Positions 35,805 to 45,060 of a DNA stretch of 64,000 nucleotides are shown piece after piece (position 1 is the stretch's first letter; every line of letters starts with the position of its first letter). The translations under genes were made by a program, and so were the position numbers. The notes under the pieces were generated by a model. The model was not told the origin of the DNA. It saw only the letters and a list, made by a program, of their open reading frames with translations, and did not search any database. This stretch comes from Stictocephala bisonia (lineage: Eukaryota; Arthropoda; Insecta; Hemiptera; Membracidae), in contig JAQJVL010000154.1 of assembly GCA_035578905.1 (NCBI GenBank), positions 1,347,177 to 1,411,176 on the forward strand. Direction: 5' to 3'.

Positions 35805-36050
35805 TATAATTTAATGTTATAAGATGTAACAAACACACCAGTAAATAAATGTTTAGTTTCGTTAGGCCTTTCGGTAAGAAAGTTACCACCTTCAGACAAC
35901 CAAACTAAATTTAGTTACCATCTTCAGACAACCAAACTAAATTTAGTTTGGTTGTCTAAAGATGGTAACTTTGTTACCGAAAGACCTAACGAAATTAAAA
36001 TTTTATTAACTGGACTGTTTGTTACATCTTATAACATTAAATTATATATC
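35805..36050. mobile_element. Fold-back (MITE-like) element
   Basis: About 110-bp arms in inverted orientation. The left has TTTAATGTTATAAGATGTAA, GTTTCGTTAGGCCTTTCGG and CAGACAACCAAACTAAATTT; the right carries the same words reversed to end at TTACATCTTATAACATTAAA. Within the right arm, AAAGATGGTAACTTTGTTAC is followed by CGAAAGACC and forms a short hairpin. No coding sequence, so movement would need a partner transposase. Confidence 0.8.
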
Positions 36051-36346
36051 CAGTAAGAAACGAGCTTGAAGAATGATGTCAGTATAACTTTAGTTACAAC
36101 AGCGGTTTTTAAATGTTGTATAATGTATAAAAAGATGTATTTACCTGAAAAGCAATAAATGAAATTTATTTAACAGCAAAAAATCATATCTAACATAAAA
36201 TTTTGAAGCACGTTAAATTTATGACTTCAGACAGCTGTAAGAGACCATACATCTACTATCTACTACAAGTGACTATTCACCACGCAGAGGGGGGCAGAAT
36301 CTGTCACACATGCGCTGTTCACACGCCATTTACTGTGGGTTTAGAT

Positions 36347-37501
36347 ATACAGAGTGGCGCACGAAATGATCCAACATTTAGTTTTGTTAAAGAAAATGTA
36401 TTTGAAATGCAATACAGTAAAGTTTGATGTAAATTGTCTGCTGCATAGCTGGACATTAGTTTGAGGCCATTACATGTTCAGTGTGGTCACCTTCTTGTCT
36501 GACAACTGCTTTAACACGAACGTCTATGTTATTGATGACTCTGCGACACATATCCTCGGTTATCTCGTTACATGCCTCAATCATTAGTACTCGCAGATCC
36601 ATCAGTGTGTTAGGATGTTTAGGGAAGATCTTCTCCTTCAGAAATAATCACACGAATTCAAATCAGGACTGTTTGGGGGCCAATTATGGGCACACGGAAA
36701 ACGATTAGGAAATCAGTTTGAAATGACATTTTGGTTAAAATTTTAAAACAGAAAGTCTAAAACAACACTAGCCATGTGTGGTCTGGCTCCATCCTGCATG
36801 AACCACTAGTTCTCTAATTGAAACCCTTTTGCAATAACTTGAGGTACAACAAAATAACGTAGCATGTTTAGATAACGCTCACTGTACACAGTATGTTAAA
36901 AAAGAATGGCCATGGCTCGAGATGGCTGCCGTACCGTAATTCTTGGAGCATGATGCACGTTTTCATGAAGCACGAGTGGATTTTTGAAAGCCCAAAAACG
37001 CACATTTTGTTTACTAACAACACCGTGCTAAGTGAAAATGTGTTTCATCTGAGAACAAAACATTGTTAATCAATAGGTCTTGATTAACAGCCCATTCTGC
37101 GAAAACCATTTGTTGATGTTGTTTGTCAATCGTTAATTTGAGTAATACTGTAATTTTGTATGGATACAAATGCAAATCTATTTTTAAAATTCAATGCACA
37201 GATCAACTAGAAATGTGAAGATCTGCTGCCGCTTTTCTAGTCGACTGCCTGGACTCCTCACCCACCAACAGTGCTCTGACAGCTTCAACATTCTGTGGAA
37301 GGCCGTTGACGCTTCCTCTCAAATACTGAGCCATCACCATTACATTTTTTATAAAGTGTACATATAGTTTAAATGATGGCGACCAGTGAGTTTGAAAATG
37401 AGCATGAAGCCGTCTTGTTGTAAGCACCGCACTTTTTGTTTTCTTAAAAACAACACAGTCTTTTTGCGTTGATCCACAGACAACCTTCCTTTATCGGCCA
37501 T
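36347..37501 (-). pseudogene. mariner/Tc1-superfamily-like transposase pseudogene
   Basis: From an ATG at 37,499-37,501 the minus strand reads MADKGRLSVDQRKKTVLFL. It then continues in other frames with a THWSPSFK-like helix-turn-helix segment, NVEAVRALLVGEESRQSTRK, and at the far end a PKHPNTLMDLR- and EITEDMCRRVI-like stretch, a VVRQEGGHTEHV-like end and a stop at 36,456-36,458. This matches a common insect DDE transposase family of about 350-370 residues, with an N-terminal DNA-binding region and a C-terminal tail ending GGHxEHV. Frameshifts and stops run through the middle and no intact DDE core could be read. Beyond the stop, GAGTGGCGCACGAAATGATC at 36,352-36,371 resembles an element end. 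The 5' end is missing: only 35 bp separate the ATG from the palindrome at 37,537. Confidence 0.8.
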
Positions 37502-37624
37502 CTTGCAAAAATAATAATAACGTAAGTAGTAATAATACAGGCATTGACCAACGCCCCAAGTACGACTTTTCGCCTGAAGTACGACGGGGGGTGGGGGAAG
37601 GTCACGTGACCTTAATCGATTTTT

Positions 37625-37756
37625 AATGGGCTTTGATTTGATTTTGATTGACTTTGATTTGATTTTAATTGACTTTGATTTGACTTTGATTGACTCTGAT
37701 TTGATCTTGATTGACTTTGATTTGATTTTGATTGGTTTTGATTTTGATTTGATATT
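37625..37756. repeat. Subterminal (GATTTTGATTGACTTT)-type repeat, left
   Basis: Short, slightly variable words (TTTGATTTGATTTTGATTGA) repeated about eight times near the outer end of the left arm. The mirror array is at 44,930-45,060. Frames over it give Ile-Asp-Phe-Asp or Asn-Gln-Ser-Lys repeats, which are not called as genes. Confidence 0.85.
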
Positions 37757-38024
37757 GATGGCGGCCCCGGATCCAAGATGGCGGTGGTCACGTGATCCAA
37801 GGTGGCGGCCGGATGTAGTGCTACCATCCCTCCCCTCTCCCTCAAAAATTTCCCTCCAAATTCCCCATTTTCCCTCCGAATTCCCTAGCAATACTATATA
37901 AAATGCACTTTCAGCCTAACTATATGGCAACCTTTACATTGTTATACTACATAAAATGCATTATTTTCTCTTATACTCTATAGTAAATCTATACTCTATG
38001 GGATTTATAATCTACGTGCCAGAA

Positions 38025-38190
38025 AAACTGGAAAACTGAAAAACTGGAAAACAGGAAAACAGAAAAACAGAAAAACATGAAAAACAGAAAAACAGGAAAA
38101 CAGAAAAACAGGAAAACAGGAAAACAGGAAAACAGGAAAACAGGAAAAAAGAAAAACAGGAAAACAGAAAAACAGGAAAACAGAAACTGA
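38025..38190. repeat. GAAAACAG / GAAAAACAG repeat, left
   Basis: About eighteen 8-9-bp units of GAAAACAG or GAAAAACAG. The mirror array at 44,495-44,665 differs in the order and number of unit types, so the two arrays have drifted independently. Confidence 0.9.
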
Positions 38191-38978
38191 CTGAAAAACA
38201 GATGACTTTTGGACATAATTTACTCTTACACAGTTTTACTATATCTTACTTAGATCACTTCTTGATTTTGTACCATGCTATATCTTTTCCATGATCTTTC
38301 TCGCAGGTGTTTGTCTAATATTTAACCAGTTTTTTCACGGTGAGTATTTAATTCCTCACTACCCTCAAGTAAGCTGAAGGCAAAACTTAAGGGCATTGCC
38401 CAATTCCCATGGGACGCGCCCGATGGAGGACTGGTACCCCTCACGGGTATTTTAGTGTAATGAGCCCCAACCGAAACGCTCATTACGGTGGTAGCCATCC
38501 AACAACATGCTACCTCCCAAAATTATTTAGATTTTTTTATACTTTTTTTGCTTCCTCTGAAAGTAAAGAGGCCACTTTACTTGGAGAAGCCTTTCAATGT
38601 GACGCACAAACTTACAAAGGGCTTTTATTTTTTTTATTTTATTTTTCTTGTAAACATATATCTTTTCCTCACACATAGGACCTAGGGGGTACTAGGTGAG
38701 TGTAACATACACGTACCGAACGAGGACCCGGACTGCGACTCAAGGTCTTACGGGGCTTAGCCCAGCCCCAAGCTGCAGGACTGCCTCAGGACTTATGCGT
38801 TTTACGGCTGCCTTAGAGGACAGTCGGGCGATTTTTTTATTTACTTTGGGCCGCCCTCACCTCGCTGGTACGGTATTCTATACACAGAGCTGGAGATAAC
38901 TGTTTTAAAATTTTACTTTACAAATTGTTTTAAAAGGTTGACGATAAAAGAGTTAACACAAAACTAACTTAACATTAC

Positions 38979-39101
38979 TTACCTGGCGTAGGAGTTACCA
39001 TGATAAAGAAGTAGGTTCACCCAGTACGGTGTCTGCACTACGGTTGGGTTGATTTCTGTCAATGCCGTAAATTTGGTTTCTACGGGCATGTTAGCAACCA
39101 T
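38979..39101 (-). CDS. Small ORF (40 codons), left-arm copy
   Basis: Minus-strand ATG at 39,101, stop at 38,979. The product starts MVANMPVETKFTALTEINP and ends in NSYAR. An in-frame stop lies directly upstream of the ATG. It is identical in reading to the right-arm copy, in the same direction as the polymerase and about 0.45 kb downstream of it. The stop overlaps a textbook splice donor (CCAG|GTAAGT), so it could also be the first exon of a longer gene. No family was recognised; coding status is a guess. Confidence 0.35.
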   Translation of the reverse strand: MVANMPVETKFTALTEINPTVVQTPYWVNLLLYHGNSYAR

Positions 39102-39555
39102 GGGTTATAGCAAAGTCCTATTCCATCAACTCTGCGTAGTTGGAAGTATATAATCTTTTTATTATTAACAGTAAAAAGTAAGCTGATATTTCGTCTTTAT
39201 TGACACAAGCGATAAGACTGATGTGGTGAGCCACATCCTGTAACATTGTGTAGAAGTATTACTCGTAAGTTTTGCATGTGCATACGTACATTAAGACCAC
39301 TAAAGGACCCGGTTTTTTAAATTTTAAAATGAACACAAAGTAAAATCCAACCAAACGGTATTACGGATAAGTCTACAGTTTAGTACATACAAAAAACTGA
39401 CCAATGTTATGAAGCTAGAGAACCGATTGGCGTTTATTGATACAATATATTACGATTTATAATGTTTTTATTGGGATTCCACAGCCCCTCCCCGCTGCGG
39501 AAAGTGGTAGCCGGCCTTCTTCTATTTGCTACCTCCTGCACTCTTGTGCTCCCTT

Positions 39556-41328
39556 CTACTCTGTCAATAAAGCTTCGTCAATAGTTAAATTAAGCATGGT
39601 GTCATTAGGGATAGAGTAGTGACCCCAAGGCAGGGTCTTGATACCTCCATCCAATATATATCGTTTATCATCTCTTCCAGAAAGGGAAATCTTATTCAAC
39701 TCTACGCTATACAGTTTATGACGGTAACTTCTTATCATGTTCATTGAATGGTATACATCAGAGTGATTTTCTTTTGTACAGTTCACGCTCTTAGTGCTGT
39801 ATTGGCGGGCAAAATTTTCTAAGCAGTACTTATAGTCATCAAAATTAATTTCATTTTTTACTGTGCTCATCTTGACACCTTTGGATTTTTTGATAATTCC
39901 ATCATCGTTGTCGTCTTTCTTCTCTGATCTGCTTGCATACATCTTGGAGCGCAGTCCCACATATTCATACATTATTCTTCCGTTGAGCTCATCCTTAAAC
40001 TTTCCTATGACTTTTTTGTTTATTCGAGGAATGTTGTAGCGGTTGGGTTCTGGATAGTCGCTGGTGTCAAACAAATTGATCATCTCTTTCATGTCAGTGT
40101 AGAAGTTGTTAGTTTCTATAAGGTAGGTGAGTGAGTCAGTGTCTGTGTATTGAAGCTGAGCTTTGGTGCCGTATCTGTTCTTGATGGTATTGAAATGGAA
40201 GTTATACATTAGAGTTTTTGATACGTCCAGAATACTCATACCAACGTATATGGCCTTATTGAAAAGGAGTTTCGTTCGGCTCATGTGGATAGCGGCAAGT
40301 TGTTCCGTGAAGATGGTCCGGTGTTTGAAGTTAGGCTTTGCAATCCATTTCTCAACTTGAACATCTTTTGTTGCCAGCCGTATATCAACTCGGTTACGGA
40401 TGTTCTCCATCGTCTTTCCAAATACGCTATTATTCATGAGCTTATAAAAGTCCTTTTCAAAATCATTGGTGGCCTTGGTACGCATGTTAGTGTTCAATTC
40501 GATGTAACACTTGAGCCAGTTGCTTTGGGAAAAGCTAATTACTCGGTGTATTTTCTGTAGTCGCATGCCCAGTGACAGGTATTGCTTCAAGTTCCTATAG
40601 TGCAGCACATATTTTTCTTTGTGGAAGAGAGTTAGCAACAGTTTTTTTTCTTTGGATCCTGGTGGCGTCCGTTGTTCTGGAGCTAGAGGGAGGTCTGAAT
40701 GAATGTCATGGAGTTGTTGAGGATATTCTAAATCCACTTCTAAGATATATCCAGTATCTGAGTCATCAGCGATTGTTGTGACATCTATGGAGCTTGGATT
40801 GTCTACCCACTTAAAGTCTTTGAATGGCATGTGCTGACTCATCGCCCATCCGTACAAATTATTGGCATCAAGGTACGTGAGATAGGTAGTAGGCTTGTCT
40901 GCATCGTACTCTTCCATGTACGGGTTGTTTGCATTTGCATGACGATGAGAGCACTGAGATACTCCCCCGCGTATTCCCTTACCAATCATAAGTGTCATGT
41001 TGTAATCAGTGAGAAGCTCAAGTTCAACATTGGTGGTTTTTAACATGGCACTCCAGGCAAGTCCTGGTGCAGTGAAGTACCAAGCTGGATCAAGATGGTA
41101 TGTCTGCAGGCAGACGTCTCTGAAGTTCTCCATGATGTCAGCCAAAATAAGTACATCGGTCTGGTTGTAGAGTTCAGTGTACTCTTTCATACTCTGAATG
41201 TTGAAGGAATTCCAAACTTTGATGGCATGGTCGTAGTCCTCATTTGTAATTTGTTCCTTGTTTAACTTATTATAAAAGTCCTTCTTTTGTGGAAGGGATG
41301 TCAGCTGAAACTTGTTCAGTGAGTCCAT
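39556..41328 (-). CDS. Family-B DNA polymerase, C-terminal 590 residues (left arm)
   Basis: Protein-primed type DNA polymerase B, as in Polintons/Mavericks and adintoviruses. An open frame of 590 codons carries the third exonuclease motif (Y54-x3-D58), motif A (D154 in YLDANNLYG), motif B (K296 to G304, NNSVFG), motif C (YTDTDS, D396 and D398) and the KxY element (K462-Y464). The first two exonuclease motifs are missing because the frame is cut at the palindrome centre. Upstream of the annotated ATG the frame stays open through FYPYDF, the native continuation, and then meets a stop in the opposite arm, so ATG at 41,328 is just the first Met inside a truncated gene. Full-length family members are roughly twice this length. 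The polymerase palm is intact but proofreading would be lost. Codon use is less AT-rich than the surroundings. There is no obvious promoter between the two divergent copies. Confidence 0.88.
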   Translation of the reverse strand: MDSLNKFQLTSLPQKKDFYNKLNKEQITNEDYDHAIKVWNSFNIQSMKEYTELYNQTDVLILADIMENFRDVCLQTYHLDPAWYFTAPGLAWSAMLKTTNVELELLTDYNMTLMIGKGIRGGVSQCSHRHANANNPYMEEYDADKPTTYLTYLDANNLYGWAMSQHMPFKDFKWVDNPSSIDVTTIADDSDTGYILEVDLEYPQQLHDIHSDLPLAPEQRTPPGSKEKKLLLTLFHKEKYVLHYRNLKQYLSLGMRLQKIHRVISFSQSNWLKCYIELNTNMRTKATNDFEKDFYKLMNNSVFGKTMENIRNRVDIRLATKDVQVEKWIAKPNFKHRTIFTEQLAAIHMSRTKLLFNKAIYVGMSILDVSKTLMYNFHFNTIKNRYGTKAQLQYTDTDSLTYLIETNNFYTDMKEMINLFDTSDYPEPNRYNIPRINKKVIGKFKDELNGRIMYEYVGLRSKMYASRSEKKDDNDDGIIKKSKGVKMSTVKNEINFDDYKYCLENFARQYSTKSVNCTKENHSDVYHSMNMIRSYRHKLYSVELNKISLSGRDDKRYILDGGIKTLPWGHYSIPNDTMLNLTIDEALLTE

Positions 41329-41331
41329 GAA

Positions 41332-41346
41332 ATCGTATGGGTAGAA
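41332..41346. other. 15-bp asymmetric centre of the palindrome
   Basis: The only part of the element not mirrored. Read on the minus strand it continues the left polymerase frame (TTC-TAC-CCA-TAC-GAT-like, FYPYD), whereas on the plus strand it adds unrelated codons to the right copy. It therefore belongs to the left arm and acts like the loop of a hairpin. Confidence 0.8.
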
Positions 41347-41349
41347 TTC

Positions 41350-43122
41350 ATGGACTCACTGAACAAGTTTCAGCTGACATCCCTTCCACAAAAGAAGGAC
41401 TTTTATAATAAGTTAAACAAGGAACAAATTACAAATGAGGACTACGACCATGCCATCAAAGTTTGGAATTCCTTCAACATTCAGAGTATGAAAGAGTACA
41501 CTGAACTCTACAACCAGACCGATGTACTTATTTTGGCTGACATCATGGAGAACTTCAGAGACGTCTGCCTGCAGACATACCATCTTGATCCAGCTTGGTA
41601 CTTCACTGCACCAGGACTTGCCTGGAGTGCCATGTTAAAAACCACCAATGTTGAACTTGAGCTTCTCACTGATTACAACATGACACTTATGATTGGTAAG
41701 GGAATACGCGGGGGAGTATCTCAGTGCTCTCATCGTCATGCAAATGCAAACAACCCGTACATGGAAGAGTACGATGCAGACAAGCCTACTACCTATCTCA
41801 CGTACCTTGATGCCAATAATTTGTACGGATGGGCGATGAGTCAGCACATGCCATTCAAAGACTTTAAGTGGGTAGACAATCCAAGCTCCATAGATGTCAC
41901 AACAATCGCTGATGACTCAGATACTGGATATATCTTAGAAGTGGATTTAGAATATCCTCAACAACTCCATGACATTCATTCAGACCTCCCTCTAGCTCCA
42001 GAACAACGGGCGCCACCAGGATTCAAAGAAAAAAAACTGTTGCTAACTCTCTTCCACAAAGAAAAATATGTGCTGCACTATAGGAACTTGAAGCAATACC
42101 TGTCACTGGGCATGCGACTACAGAAAATACACCGAGTAATTAGCTTTTCCCAAAGCAACTGGCTCAAGTGTTACATCGAATTGAACACTAACATGCGTAC
42201 CAAGGCCACCAATGATTTTGAAAAGGACTTTTATAAGCTCATGAATAATAGCGTATTTGGAAAGACGATGGAGAACATCCGTAACCGAGTTGATATACGG
42301 CTGGCAACAAAAGATGTTCAAGTTGAGAAATGGATTGCAAAGCCTAACTTCAAACACCGGACCATCTTCACGGAACAACTTGCCGCTATCCACATGAGCC
42401 GAACGAAACTCCTTTTCAATAAGGCCATATACGTTGGTATGAGTATTCTGGACGTATCAAAAACTCTAATGTATAACTTCCATTTCAATACCATCAAGAA
42501 CAGATACGGCACCAAAGCTCAGCTTCAATACACAGACACTGACTCACTCACTTACCTTATAGAAACTGACAACTTCTACACTGACATGAAAGAGATGATC
42601 AATTTGTTTGACACCAGCGGCTATCCAGAACCCAACCGCTACAACATTCCTCGAATAAACAAAAAAGTCATAGGAAAGTTTAAGGATGAGCTCAACGGAA
42701 GAATAATGTATGAATATGTGGGACTGCGCTCCAAGATGTATGCAAGCAGATCAGAGAAGAAAGACGAGAACGATGATGGAATTATCAAAAAATCCAAAGG
42801 TGTCAAGATGAGCACAGTAAAAAATGAAATTAATTTTGATGACTATAAGTACTGCTTAGAAAATTTTGCCCGCCAATACAGCACTAAGAGCGTGAACTGT
42901 ACAAAAGAAAATCACTCTGATGTATACCATTCAATGAACATGATAAGAAGTTACCGTCATGAACTGTATAGCGTAGAGTTGAATAAGATTTCCCTTTCTG
43001 GAAGGGATGATAAACGATATATATTGGATGGAGGTATCAAGACCCTGCCTTGGGGTCACTACTCTATCCCTAATGACACCATGCTTAATTTAACTATTGA
43101 CGAAGCTTTATTGACAGAGTAG
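41350..43122 (+). CDS. Family-B DNA polymerase, C-terminal 590 residues (right arm)
   Basis: Inverted duplicate of the 39,556-41,328 frame with the same length, motifs and stop. It differs at six residues: T221A, S225F, N407D, D424G, D473E and K538E (left to right arm). All catalytic-motif residues are the same in both. At least one synonymous change is also visible (Thr codon ACC/ACT near 42,550). Upstream, the plus-strand frame reads VWVEF before the ATG, which is not family sequence, so this copy is joined at an artificial N-terminus. It is followed by AATAAA at 43,239-43,244 and another at about 43,475. Since both copies stay open with few differences, the duplication is recent or the copy was made by a high-fidelity process shortly before integration. 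Confidence 0.88.
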   Translation: MDSLNKFQLTSLPQKKDFYNKLNKEQITNEDYDHAIKVWNSFNIQSMKEYTELYNQTDVLILADIMENFRDVCLQTYHLDPAWYFTAPGLAWSAMLKTTNVELELLTDYNMTLMIGKGIRGGVSQCSHRHANANNPYMEEYDADKPTTYLTYLDANNLYGWAMSQHMPFKDFKWVDNPSSIDVTTIADDSDTGYILEVDLEYPQQLHDIHSDLPLAPEQRAPPGFKEKKLLLTLFHKEKYVLHYRNLKQYLSLGMRLQKIHRVISFSQSNWLKCYIELNTNMRTKATNDFEKDFYKLMNNSVFGKTMENIRNRVDIRLATKDVQVEKWIAKPNFKHRTIFTEQLAAIHMSRTKLLFNKAIYVGMSILDVSKTLMYNFHFNTIKNRYGTKAQLQYTDTDSLTYLIETDNFYTDMKEMINLFDTSGYPEPNRYNIPRINKKVIGKFKDELNGRIMYEYVGLRSKMYASRSEKKDENDDGIIKKSKGVKMSTVKNEINFDDYKYCLENFARQYSTKSVNCTKENHSDVYHSMNMIRSYRHELYSVELNKISLSGRDDKRYILDGGIKTLPWGHYSIPNDTMLNLTIDEALLTE

Positions 43123-43575
43123 AAGGGAGCACAAGAGTGCAGGAGGTAGCAAATAGAAGAAGGCCGGCTACCACTTTCCGCAGCGGGGAGGGGCTGTGGA
43201 ATCCCTTAAAAACATTATAAATCGTAATATATTGTATCAATAAACGCCAATCGGTTCTCTAGCTTCATAACATTGGTCAGTTTTTTGTATATACTAAACT
43301 GTAGACTTATCCGTAATACCGTTTGGTTGGATTTTACTTTGTGTTCATTTTAAAATTTAAAAAACCGGGTCCTTTAGTGGTCTTAATGTACGTATGCACA
43401 TGCAAAACTTACGAGTAATACTTCTACACAATGTTACAGGATGTGGCTCACCACATCAGTCTTATCGCTTGTGTCAATAAAGACGAAATATCAGCTTACT
43501 TTTTACTGTTAATAATAAAAAGATTATATACTTCCAACTACGCAGAGTTGATGGAATGGGACTTTGCTATAACCC

Positions 43576-43698
43576 ATGGTTGCTAACATGCCCGTAGAAA
43601 CCAAATTTACGGCATTGACAGAAATCAACCCAACCGTAGTGCAGACACCGTACTGGGTGAACCTACTTCTTTATCATGGTAACTCCTACGCCAGGTAA
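43576..43698 (+). CDS. Small ORF (40 codons), right-arm copy
   Basis: Plus-strand mirror of the 38,979-39,101 ORF. ATG at 43,576, stop TAA at 43,696-43,698 inside the donor-like CCAG|GTAAGT. A TAA codon precedes the ATG in frame. The product contains no membrane segment or recognised motif. It may be the start of a spliced reading frame of the parent element, since later exons would be expected beyond the arm end. Confidence 0.35.
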   Translation: MVANMPVETKFTALTEINPTVVQTPYWVNLLLYHGNSYAR

Positions 43699-44494
43699 GT
43701 AATGTTAAGTTAGTTTTGTGTTAACTCTCTTATCGTCAACCTTTTAAAACAATTTGTAAAGTAAAATTTAAAAACAGTTATCTCCAGCTCTGTGTATAGA
43801 ATACCGTACCAGCGAGGTGAGGGCGGCCCAAAGTAAATAAAAAAATCGCCCGACTGTCCTCTAAGGCAGCCGTAAAACGCATAAGTCTTGAGGCAGTCCT
43901 GCAGCTTGGGGCTGGGCTAATCCCCGTAAGACCTTGAGTCGCAGTCCGGGCCCTCGTACGGTACGTATATGTTACACTCACCTAGTACCCCTAGGTTTTA
44001 TGTGTGAGAAAAAGATATATGTTTACAAGAAAAATAAAATAAAAAAAATAAAAAAATTAAAAAATAAAAGCCCTTTGCAAGTTTGTGCGTCACATTGAAA
44101 GGCTTCTCCAAGTAAAGTGACCTCTTTACTTTCAGAGGAACCAAAAAAAGTATAACAAAATCTAAATAATTTTGGGAGGTAGCATGTTGTTGGATGGCTA
44201 CCACCGTAATGAGCGTTTCGGTTGGGGCTCATTACACTAAAATACCCGTGAGGGGTACCAGTCCTCCATCGGGTGCGTCCCATGGGAATTGGGCAATGCC
44301 CTTAAGTTTTGCCTTCAGCTTACTTGAGGGTAGTGAGGAATTAAATACTCACCGTGAAAAAACTGGTTAAATATTAGACAAACACCTGCGAGAAAGATCA
44401 TGGAAAAGATATAGCATGGTACAAAATCAAGAAGTGATCTAAGTAAGATATAGTAAAACTGTGTAAGAGTAAATTATGTCCAAAAGTCATCTGT

Positions 44495-44665
44495 TTTTCA
44501 GTCAGTTTCTGTTTTCCTGTTTTTCTGTTTTCCTGTTTTTCTGTTTTCCTGTTTTCCTGTTTTCCTGTTTTTCTGTTTTTCTGTTTTCCTGTTTTCCTGT
44601 TTTTCATGTTTTTCTGTTTTTCATGTTTTTCTGTTTTCCAGTTTTTCAGTTTTCCAGTTTTTCTG
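44495..44665. repeat. GAAAACAG / GAAAAACAG repeat, right
   Basis: Mirror of 38,025-38,190, read here as CTGTTTTC and CTGTTTTTC units, with a different order of unit types. Confidence 0.9.
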
Positions 44666-44929
44666 GCGCGTAGATTATAAATCCCATAGAGTATAGATTT
44701 ACTATAGGGTATAAGGGAAAATAATGCATTTTATATAGTATAACAATGTAAAGGTTGCCATATAGTTAGGCTAAAAGTGCATTTTATATAGTATTGCTAG
44801 GGAATTAGGAGGGAAAATGGGGAATTTGGAGGGAAATTTTTGAGGGAGAGGGGAGGGATGGTAGCACTACATCCGGCCGCCACCTTGGATCACGTGACCA
44901 CCGCCATCTTGGATCCGGGGCCGCCATCA

Positions 44930-45060
44930 ATATCAAATCAAAATCAAAACCAATCAAAATCAAATCAAAGTCAATCAAAATCAAATCAGAGTCAATCAAA
45001 GTCAAATCAAAGTCAATTAAAATCAAATCAAAGTCAATCAAAATCAAATCAAAGCCCATT
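44930..45060. repeat. Subterminal (GATTTTGATTGACTTT)-type repeat, right
   Basis: Mirror of 37,625-37,756, read here as AATCAAAATCAAATCAAAGT-type words. Its outer neighbour is a ten-base palindrome, GGTCACGTGACC (45,074-45,085), also present at the left end (37,600-37,611). Confidence 0.85.

Noticed and set aside
35956..35990. Hammerhead ribozyme in the fold-back element
   Set aside because: The GAAA after a hairpin is present, but the conserved CUGAUGA core and the cleavage-site triplet could not be placed.
37612..37901. Low-complexity frames of Asn-Gln-Ser-Lys or Asp-Leu-Ile repeats at the palindrome ends
   Set aside because: They are translations of the subterminal simple repeat, occur on both strands and in both arms, and have no protein-like composition.
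40163..41043. Plus-strand frames of 65-91 codons inside the left polymerase, mirrored in the right
   Set aside because: They are antisense shadows of the polymerase frame and are duplicated only because the arms are duplicated.
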